Positions 1 through 4,954 of a stretch of DNA of 13,792 nucleotides are shown piece after piece; within the stretch, counting starts at the first letter, position 1; each line of letters opens with the position of its first letter. Source of the stretch: JAEXNA01 sp050486105 (GTDB taxonomy: Bacteria; Vulcanimicrobiota; Xenobia; Xenobiales; JADMJV01); contig JBJHCR010000174.1 in NCBI GenBank assembly GCA_050486105.1, forward strand, positions 1 through 13,792. Direction: 5' to 3'. Below the pieces are notes generated by a model that saw only the letters and a list, made by a program, of their open reading frames with translations, ran no database searches and was not told the DNA's origin. The position numbers and the translations under genes were made by a program.

Positions 1-2
1 TC

Positions 3-89
3 GATGAAAAAGACATAGTAGCTGGGAGCCTTTCTTTGGGTGTAAGCTACTTCAAAGATAAGGCTCGCTTTACGAAAAAACCTGCGTAG
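3..89 (+). CDS. 3' end of an unrecognised protein (partial)
   Basis: One plus-strand frame is open from the window edge to a TAG at 87-89 and gives 28 residues ending in ...TKKPA. The alternating pattern SLSLGVSYF looks like a beta strand, but the fragment is too short to assign to a family. It could be the last strands of a beta-barrel or of a nucleotide-cyclase-type fold; neither can be shown. The -1 frame continues from about 83 to a TAA near 140 with another strand-like stretch (FALGLRFRTF), so a frameshift near the A-run at 74-80 is conceivable. The rest of the gene lies outside the window. That it is coding is itself an inference. Confidence 0.35.
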   Translation, partial: DEKDIVAGSLSLGVSYFKDKARFTKKPA

Positions 90-125
90 ATTTCGCTAAT
101 TCATTTGCATTGGGTTTAAGATTCA

Positions 126-207
126 GAACCTTCGGCAGTTAACCTACGGGCGACGCCGTCAGCCGGGATGACTGGTTCCGCTGAAGGTTCAGATCATTTC
201 TGGTCTG
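126..207 (+). other. Structured non-coding region: 11-bp stem plus second hairpin
   Basis: GAACCTTCGGC (126-136) pairs with GCTGAAGGTTC (180-190) over 11 bp with one G-U. Inside, AACC (141-144) can pair with GGTT (174-177), GGC (149-151) with GCC (155-157), and GTCA (158-161) with TGAC (169-172), giving a branched fold. A second hairpin follows at once: CAGATC (190-195) with GGTCTG (202-207), one G-U. There is no T-tract after either stem, so a simple intrinsic terminator for the upstream gene is not supported. It lies 128 bases before the start of the secreted-protein gene. I could not match it to a known riboswitch class. The pairing is directly visible; the function is unknown. Confidence 0.45.
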
Positions 208-280
208 GATGCTCGGTGTTCGAAAATCGGAGTTCAGACTTGAATGTGAAGAGGCAGTAGTGTAAAAGATTAGGGGCAAA

Positions 281-313
281 TGCGGAACTCGAGGCTCTCG
301 AATCGGTTCTGCA
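281..313 (+). promoter_or_regulatory. 5'-leader hairpin ahead of the secreted-protein gene
   Basis: TGCGGAAC (281-288) pairs with GTTCTGCA (306-313), one G-U. TCGAG (289-293) pairs with CTCGA (297-301) around a 3-base loop, leaving ATCG (302-305) as a bulge. The hairpin ends 21 bases before the ATG at 335 and leaves the GAGG ribosome binding site (325-328) exposed. Together with the 126-207 structure it makes a heavily folded leader. A regulatory role is inferred from position only. Confidence 0.35.
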
Positions 314-334
314 GAAAAAGAAACGAGGTTTTCC

Positions 335-781
335 ATGAAAGCAAGATCCCTTCGCCTTCCTCATATCATGGCCATCGGCCTAGCGCTGTCTTTGATCGTC
401 AGCCTCTTGCTGCCGGCCAGCGCCGAAAAAGACTACTCCGGCGATCACCCCCTCCGGGTGCTAAAGGCCCGAAAACAAGGCGACCAGGCCCGCTCTTCTG
501 CCGGTTCGGCCAAAGGAAACTTGACCATCTGGCTTCAGAATCCGACCTCGGTAGTGGTGGACGGCGTCGAAGTCGAAGTTGAACTCTACAACGACAATCG
601 GCGAAAAGTGGACACTCTTAGAAGAAAACTCGACGATTTTCAGCCCGGCGAGAAACGAGTTGTCACTTTTCGCTGGGACGTCTTGGCCGAGCGCTACGTT
701 GAGCCAAGATTCTTCATAGAATACAACGCTCGAGGTGCTCAGAAAGCTCGCTTCGAAGGAGAGTCACCGACCGGTTTTTAG
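335..781 (+). CDS. Small secreted protein, probable beta-sandwich domain
   Basis: This 148-residue protein has a classical Sec signal peptide: basic n-region (MKAR...), a hydrophobic stretch to about residue 28, and an ASA cleavage site before EKD. No lipobox cysteine is present, so it should be released to the periplasm or outside. After a short basic linker, residues ~50-140 alternate in a strand pattern (NLTIWLQNPTS, VEVEVELYNDNRR, FQPGEKRVVTFRWDV). This resembles the Ig-like FxLYD/DUF3426-type fold that often binds or scaffolds at the cell surface; that is a resemblance, not an identification. The start is fixed by GAGG at 325-328, six bases before the ATG. The last 18 bases overlap the convergent minus-strand gene ending at 764. 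The function is unknown. Confidence 0.8.
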   Translation: MKARSLRLPHIMAIGLALSLIVSLLLPASAEKDYSGDHPLRVLKARKQGDQARSSAGSAKGNLTIWLQNPTSVVVDGVEVEVELYNDNRRKVDTLRRKLDDFQPGEKRVVTFRWDVLAERYVEPRFFIEYNARGAQKARFEGESPTGF

Positions 782-970
782 GAGCTCTTTTTCCAAGAGT
801 TCCTCAAACGGGCTCCAGCCATCTAGCCAATCAGTCAGGGCTTTTTGTCCCAGGGGATCCAGCTCTTTGAGGCATTCGTTTGATATGCCTTGGAAAGCCT
901 GGATCTCTGTTTCTAAGAGCGAGAAAATTTCTTCTGAGGTGAGACTCACCTCTCGACAAGTTTGCAGCAC
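764..970 (-). CDS. Small acidic hypothetical protein, GTG start
   Basis: This encodes 68 residues, acidic and mostly helical in pattern (EEIFSLLETEIQAF, LTDWLDGWSPFEELLEKELL), without signal peptide or membrane segment. It is probably cytoplasmic. The case for a real gene is its ribosome binding site: on the minus strand GGAGG (982-978) stands seven bases before GTG (970). The GTG start has no nearby ATG competitor. The stop lies inside the end of the secreted-protein gene, an 18-bp tail-to-tail overlap. It is transcribed divergently from the aminotransferase gene at 1111, with the 996-1010 palindrome in the shared upstream region. I do not recognise the family. A toxin, antitoxin or regulator is possible, but nothing in the sequence shows it. 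Confidence 0.6.
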   Translation of the reverse strand: MLQTCREVSLTSEEIFSLLETEIQAFQGISNECLKELDPLGQKALTDWLDGWSPFEELLEKELLKTGR

Positions 971-995
971 GGTTAACCCTCCAAAGGCTATTTAC

Positions 996-1010
996 TTGAA
1001 TAGCATTCAA
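996..1010. promoter_or_regulatory. Palindrome, candidate operator between divergent genes
   Basis: TTGAAT-AGC-ATTCAA is a perfect 6-3-6 inverted repeat, and TTGAA recurs once more at 1016-1020. It lies 25 bases upstream of the GTG of the minus-strand gene (970) and about 100 bases upstream of the aminotransferase start. That position fits a repressor or activator site, but no convincing -35/-10 pair was found on either strand, so the role is inferred. Confidence 0.3.
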
Positions 1011-1089
1011 TATTCTTGAAACAACTCCTCTTTGGGCTTGACTGACAAGACAAAACCGGGGTCCTGAGAGCCGCAGGAATGCTTGCCCG

Positions 1090-1107
1090 GGCTGAGAAGG
1101 CTCAGCC
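1090..1107 (+). promoter_or_regulatory. Hairpin presenting the aminotransferase ribosome binding site
   Basis: GGCTGAG (1090-1096) and CTCAGCC (1101-1107) form a perfect 7-bp stem closed by an AAGG loop. The hairpin ends three bases before ATG 1111. AAGG (or GAGAAGG, which extends into the stem) is the only purine-rich Shine-Dalgarno candidate, ten bases from the ATG. Translation initiation may therefore depend on whether this hairpin is folded. The pairing is seen; control is inferred. Confidence 0.4.
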
Positions 1108-1110
1108 ACT

Positions 1111-2310
1111 ATGATGACCCTCTCCACCCGAGCAAAAAACCTCAAGCCCTCCTCTACCCTTGCTGTCACTGCCAAATTTAAGCAGATGAAGAGCGAGGGA
1201 CGAAACGTGATCGGATTCGGGGCGGGTGAGCCCGATTTCGACACCCCGGACGGGATCAAGGACGCAGCCATCAAGGCCCTAAGGGATGGTCGAACGAAAT
1301 ACGAGGCCGCCGCTGGGAGTCCTGAAGCCAGAAGCGCCGTCGCGACGAGTTACGGGGCCCGCTACGGCGTCGAGCTCCAGGCCGACCAAGTGTTGATCTC
1401 CTGCGGGGGCAAACACTCCTTGTACTTGGCCTTCCAAACGCTCTTTGAACCGGGAGATGAACTTCTGCTTCCGGCACCGTACTGGGTAAGCTATCCAGAG
1501 CAGGTGAAGCTCGCCGGAGGGACGGTGAAGTCCTTGCCAGGCCTAGTTGAGAACGATTTCAAAATCACTCCCAATCAGCTTCGCGAGAGCATCACACCCC
1601 AAAGTCGAGCGCTGTTGCTCAATTCTCCTGGGAACCCTACGGGAACAAGCTATCATCCCGAGGAGCTAGAAGAATTGGTGCAAATTGCGGTTGAGGCCGG
1701 TCTCTTGGTGATCTCTGACGAGATCTACGACCGCCTCCTCTACCACGGCCAAGAAACCAAGAGTGTGCTTTCCATGTCTGCCAAGATTCGAGAGAACAGC
1801 CTGGTTATCAACGGCCTGTCCAAGGCCTTTTCCATGACCGGATGGAGGGTTGGTTTCACCATTGGTCCAGCCTCGGTCATCAAGGCTATGGGTGCCCTTC
1901 AAGGCCAAATGACTTCGAATATTCCGTCCTTCGTGCTGGCCGCCATACCTGAAGCCCTGTCGAACCACGACCAGGATGTCGATCGAATGAGGGTTCAGTT
2001 CGAGAAAAGAGGCAGCTTGATCCACGAACTTTTGAGCGCCATACCAGATATCCGCTGCCCCAAACCTACTGGAGCCTTTTATGTCTTTCCTGACGTTAGC
2101 GCCTACTTCGGTCGCCGAGACCCTGCCGGCAAGACCTTAGAGAGCGCCGCAGATCTAGCCGAAAGCCTGTTGGAGCATCAGGGCGTGGCCGTGGTGCCCG
2201 GCGAAGACTTCGAAGGCCCGAATCACGTGCGTTTGTCCTTCGCGACCGACGACGAGTCCATAAGGAACGGTATCGAACGCATTCGCTTATTCCTGACCTC
2301 TCTCACCTAA
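1111..2310 (+). CDS. Class I pyridoxal-phosphate aminotransferase, aspartate aminotransferase type
   Basis: At 399 residues this is the normal length for the subgroup Ib aspartate aminotransferases, cytosolic enzymes moving an amino group between aspartate (or a related amino acid) and 2-oxoglutarate with PLP. All fold-type I marks are present: the GEPDFDTP substrate loop near the N-terminus, ISCGGKHSL before the PLP-phosphate region, NSPGNPTG at 171-178 (PLP-ring asparagine), SDEIY at 202-206 (the aspartate that pairs with the PLP nitrogen, and the tyrosine), SKAFSMTGWR with Schiff-base lysine K238, and R374 in VRLSF for the substrate alpha-carboxylate. The exact substrate (aspartate, prephenate or an aromatic amino acid) cannot be read from motifs, so no symbol is given. 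ATG 1111 is followed at once by ATG 1114; either could start. The stop TAA lies inside the CTAAG repeat that bounds hairpin element A. Confidence 0.93.
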   Translation: MMTLSTRAKNLKPSSTLAVTAKFKQMKSEGRNVIGFGAGEPDFDTPDGIKDAAIKALRDGRTKYEAAAGSPEARSAVATSYGARYGVELQADQVLISCGGKHSLYLAFQTLFEPGDELLLPAPYWVSYPEQVKLAGGTVKSLPGLVENDFKITPNQLRESITPQSRALLLNSPGNPTGTSYHPEELEELVQIAVEAGLLVISDEIYDRLLYHGQETKSVLSMSAKIRENSLVINGLSKAFSMTGWRVGFTIGPASVIKAMGALQGQMTSNIPSFVLAAIPEALSNHDQDVDRMRVQFEKRGSLIHELLSAIPDIRCPKPTGAFYVFPDVSAYFGRRDPAGKTLESAADLAESLLEHQGVAVVPGEDFEGPNHVRLSFATDDESIRNGIERIRLFLTSLT

Positions 2311-2491
2311 GGATCTGGTCCGAAATAACTTCCCGGTTTGGGCCGCCGATGCATCCCCCCTGGCAGCGTTGGTTCTCGCTTAAGTATTCTCGATACTAGT
2401 CGCTCGAACCGCCTTGCCACACCCACGGGGACGCGGGTACCCGGCGCCTCGACAACCGAAAATAGAAAGTTATTTCGGACCAGATCCTAAG
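2307..2491. mobile_element. Hairpin element A (MITE-like), CTAAG-flanked
   Basis: Perfect 20-bp inverted repeats, GATCTGGTCCGAAATAACTT at 2312-2331 and its complement at 2467-2486, are flanked outside by direct repeats CTAAG (2307-2311 and 2487-2491). The arms stay partly complementary almost to the centre, where AGTAT (2383-2387) and ATACT (2393-2397) form the apical stem around TCTCG. It carries no open frame of note and no transposase. Apart from two substitutions and one segment it equals element B. The difference is a 25-base segment (2420-2444), containing the palindrome CGGGTACCCG, in place of the G6 that in B pairs with the left-arm C6. It fills the gap between the convergent aminotransferase and rhodanese/NifU genes and supplies the aminotransferase stop codon. 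A role as a bidirectional 3'-end structure is possible. Confidence 0.85.
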
Positions 2492-2497
2492 TCGGGT

Positions 2498-3562
2498 TCA
2501 ACTCAAGGCTTGGATCGAGTCTAAGAGCGGAACTCTCAGGTAAAGGGCTGCCGACAGTTCTCGTTGCGCGGTGATCTCGGCCGAGGCGCAGCCGGCACAC
2601 CCTCCTCCTAAGCGAAGGGTCAAGACTCGGTCACAATAGCTCTCAAGCTCTACGGTCCCTTTATGCGACGACAGGATTCTCGGTGCCTCCACCGCCAGAG
2701 TCTCGGTCAACTTAGCTTCTTCAACCAGCTCCTCCGACAGGGTCCCCCCTAGACTCCAAACCTCAGGTTCAAGCAGACTCGGGAGCAAAACAGGAATCAC
2801 TTCTCGAGTTGGGGTCTTGAGAAAACGAAAAGACAGACTCCGGGGGGAGGCGGCCACCAGACATAGGTCGGGAAGCCGAAGGAGTAGGTTCCCCCACCGA
2901 GACTCGAGCAGTTCTTCTCTGCTCCAAAGAACCCAACGATCAGGAAGCTTCGAGAAGGGCTCCCTGAGTGGATATCGATAGCGAAAAGTCACCCCATCAG
3001 ATAAGAGGTGCCACATTCCTGGAACCTCTCTCAGGGGAAACAAGATCGGTAATTCCCCGTCGACCTCCTCAGACCAGCGAAATAGCCCACCTTGCAAGTG
3101 ATGGGCCTCTAAGCCTAGAGTCCGCAAATGTCTGGAGGCTGCGGGGGCTTGAGAGCCATCATTGCAAAAACAGAGTACCGCTCTCTCGGGTTGAGCTTTC
3201 CGTCGCTCTACCTCCGCCGCGCTTAAGAGTACGGCTCCATCGAGACTGGCCACCCGAAATTCCTCGGGTCCGCGAACATCTATCAGTTCGAAATTTTTCC
3301 CGCTCCCCCGCTGCGAAAGCTCCTTGGGCGTTAGGCCCCAACGAGCATCCTCAGCGGCCAAGTCAGACAGACGTCGGCAAGCCTGCTCGGTCTCAAAGAC
3401 CAGATAGCGACGCAATAGGTCGCCGAGCTTCTCATGTCTTGAAAAACCCGAGCGCTGTCGGGAGCCAATCCCAAAATGAGCAAACAGGGCCAGCTCAACA
3501 GCCGGATATTTGGTCTTCAACTCACCGAGAGTCCAATCGGCAGTGATCGGCAATGGGCTCAT
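2498..3562 (-). CDS. Rhodanese-NifU-type fusion protein
   Basis: From ATG 3562 this is 354 residues. The N-terminal ~55 residues (ITADWTLGELKTKYP...) resemble the helical DUF1858-type domain. A single rhodanese domain follows at ~85-170 (ELIDVRGPEEF, then CNDGSQA with candidate sulfur-carrying cysteine C133). A middle region (~170-265) is unrecognised. The C-terminus (~275-354) resembles the NifU/Nfu Fe-S scaffold domain, with C322 and C325 in LGGGCAGCAS. Joining a sulfurtransferase to an Fe-S-binding module suggests sulfur delivery or cluster assembly in the cytoplasm; this is inferred from the domains. ATG 3562 was chosen because it lies four bases after the deoB stop and leaves the first domain whole. 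An in-frame ATG at 3604 would add 14 residues and overlap deoB by 38 bp. Neither has a strong ribosome site, so translational coupling to deoB is likely. Confidence 0.85.
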   Translation of the reverse strand: MSPLPITADWTLGELKTKYPAVELALFAHFGIGSRQRSGFSRHEKLGDLLRRYLVFETEQACRRLSDLAAEDARWGLTPKELSQRGSGKNFELIDVRGPEEFRVASLDGAVLLSAAEVERRKAQPERAVLCFCNDGSQAPAASRHLRTLGLEAHHLQGGLFRWSEEVDGELPILFPLREVPGMWHLLSDGVTFRYRYPLREPFSKLPDRWVLWSREELLESRWGNLLLRLPDLCLVAASPRSLSFRFLKTPTREVIPVLLPSLLEPEVWSLGGTLSEELVEEAKLTETLAVEAPRILSSHKGTVELESYCDRVLTLRLGGGCAGCASAEITAQRELSAALYLRVPLLDSIQALS

Positions 3563-3566
3563 GACA

Positions 3567-4751
3567 CTAAGTGGAGAGAAGCGTCGTCCCCACACCCAGC
3601 TCATTGCTTAGGCCAAAGGCGTCCAAGACAGAGGCTCCAAGATCTGCAAAGGTCGAACGATCTCCATAGTTTTGTCCAGCTGTCAAGGATGGGCTGTAGA
3701 GCAGCAGAGGGGCATACTCTCGGCTGTGGTCGGTGCTGGGAATGGTTGGGTCGTTCCCGTGATCGGCGGTCAGCATCAGCAGATCTTTTGGTCCGATCTT
3801 GGGCAACAACTCTCCGAGATAGCCGTCGAAGGTTTCTAGAGCCTGGGCGAAACCATCAGGGTCCAAGCGATGCCCGTAGAGCATATCAAAATCTTCAAAG
3901 TTGATAAAAAAGAAGCCTCGTTCTTGGGTGTCCAGCAGTTTCAAGGTTGCCTCATAGTGCTCTTGATTGGTCTGAGTCCGCTCGCTGTATGAGAAGCCTC
4001 GACCTCCGAAGACCTCTGGGATCACTCCAATTCCCGCCGTAGATACAGCCGCCTCTGCCAAAAGATCCAAAACGTTCCGAGGAGGGTCCAAGGGAAAATC
4101 TTTGCGTCTCTCGGTTCTTCGAAAATCGCTTCTGGAGCTTCCCTCGAAGGGGCGAGCGATCACTCGCTGAACCGCATGCTCACCGGTGAGCAACCTCCGG
4201 GCCGTCAGACAGATCTGGTAGAGCTCGTCGATACCAACGGTCCCCTCGTGGCAGGCGATCTGAAAGACCGAATCTGCGCTGGTGTAAATAATAGGGGCTC
4301 CAGTCCTCAGATGTTCCTCACCGAGTTCATCGATGATCACCGTCCCCGAAGAAGCGCGGTTGCCTAGGGTCGCACGGCCTATGCTCTCTTCAAAACGCTG
4401 CAAAAGGTCACGAGGGAAACCTTGAGGGTAGGTGGGGAACGGTTCCGCCACCACGATGCCCATCATCTCCCAATGACCGGTGACCGTATCTTTTCCCCCT
4501 CGGCTCTGCTCTTGAAGCCGTCCAAAACGGCCCGTGGGCTGAGCCACGGGACTTCCCCCTTTTAGGTCAAGCAGGTTTCCAAGGCCCAGCCGCCTCAGGT
4601 TCGGAATCTTCAAGCCATCAGGCTGAGAAGCGGCCACGTTGACCAGGGTATTCCCAGGGTGGGCAGGATCATCGCCGAAGTCTTGGGCGTCCGGGGCACT
4701 CCCGGCTCCACAGCCATCCATTACGATCAACAAAACTCTATCAAAGTGCAT
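3567..4751 (-). CDS. deoB: Phosphopentomutase
   Basis: This 394-residue protein matches the usual DeoB length. It interconverts (deoxy)ribose 1-phosphate and 5-phosphate in nucleoside salvage, is cytoplasmic, and needs two metal ions (typically Mn). Alkaline-phosphatase-superfamily motifs are all in order: MDGCGAGSAPD (metal aspartate D12), KDTVTGHWE at 87-95 carrying the threonine that is phosphorylated in characterised enzymes, GNRASSGT, IYTSADSVFQIACHE, FEDFDMLYGHR, and TADHGNDPT...TDHSREYAP near the C-terminus for the second metal set. One small deviation is GHRLD where GHRRD is common. It begins about 36 bases past element B and runs into the rhodanese/NifU gene with a four-base gap, so the two are probably one operon. 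No strong Shine-Dalgarno is visible before ATG 4751. Confidence 0.95.
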   Translation of the reverse strand: MHFDRVLLIVMDGCGAGSAPDAQDFGDDPAHPGNTLVNVAASQPDGLKIPNLRRLGLGNLLDLKGGSPVAQPTGRFGRLQEQSRGGKDTVTGHWEMMGIVVAEPFPTYPQGFPRDLLQRFEESIGRATLGNRASSGTVIIDELGEEHLRTGAPIIYTSADSVFQIACHEGTVGIDELYQICLTARRLLTGEHAVQRVIARPFEGSSRSDFRRTERRKDFPLDPPRNVLDLLAEAAVSTAGIGVIPEVFGGRGFSYSERTQTNQEHYEATLKLLDTQERGFFFINFEDFDMLYGHRLDPDGFAQALETFDGYLGELLPKIGPKDLLMLTADHGNDPTIPSTDHSREYAPLLLYSPSLTAGQNYGDRSTFADLGASVLDAFGLSNELGVGTTLLST

Positions 4752-4786
4752 TGTTCAATGCTACCACACCAAAGAGAATCCGCCTG

Positions 4787-4952
4787 CTAAGGATCAGGTC
4801 CGAAATAACTTCCCGGTTTGGGCCGCCGATGCATCCCCCCTGGCAGCGTTGGTTCTCGCTTAAGTATTCTCGATACTAGTCGCTCGAACCGCCTTGCCAG
4901 GGGGGCGCCTCGACAACCGAAAATAGAAAGTTATTCCGGACCAGATCCTAAG
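4787..4952. mobile_element. Hairpin element B (MITE-like), CTAAG-flanked
   Basis: This is the second copy of element A. Inverted ends lie at 4792-4811 and 4928-4947 with CTAAG on both outer sides (4787-4791, 4948-4952). Two terminal bases differ from A, so the arms carry two mismatches: left GATCAGG instead of GATCTGG, and right TTATTCCGG instead of TTATTTCGG. The G6 at 4900-4905 pairs with the left-arm C6, so B keeps the complete hairpin and is probably the ancestral form. The apical stem is AGTAT 4863-4867 with ATACT 4873-4877. It lies in the gap between the GGDEF/EAL stop codon (4955-4957) and deoB, both on the minus strand. The right flank after CTAAG reads GATCAGG, matching the altered left end (see findings). 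Confidence 0.85.
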
Positions 4953-4954
4953 GA

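Noticed and set aside
126..207. Known riboswitch such as the c-di-GMP or cobalamin class
   Set aside because: The stems are real, but I could not match the conserved sequence blocks of any class I know.
240..268. TTGAAT...TAAAAG as a sigma-70-type promoter for the secreted-protein gene
   Set aside because: The spacing is 17 but the -10 match is poor; not strong enough to list as a feature.
831..1274. 147-codon minus-strand frame opposite the start of the aminotransferase gene
   Set aside because: It conflicts with the well-supported 68-residue gene (good GGAGG site) and the clear aminotransferase; the sequence looks like a shadow frame.
2968..3546. 192-codon plus-strand frame opposite the rhodanese/NifU gene
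   Set aside because: The opposite strand has recognisable rhodanese and NifU motifs; this frame is Arg/Pro/Ser-rich with no domain or ribosome site.
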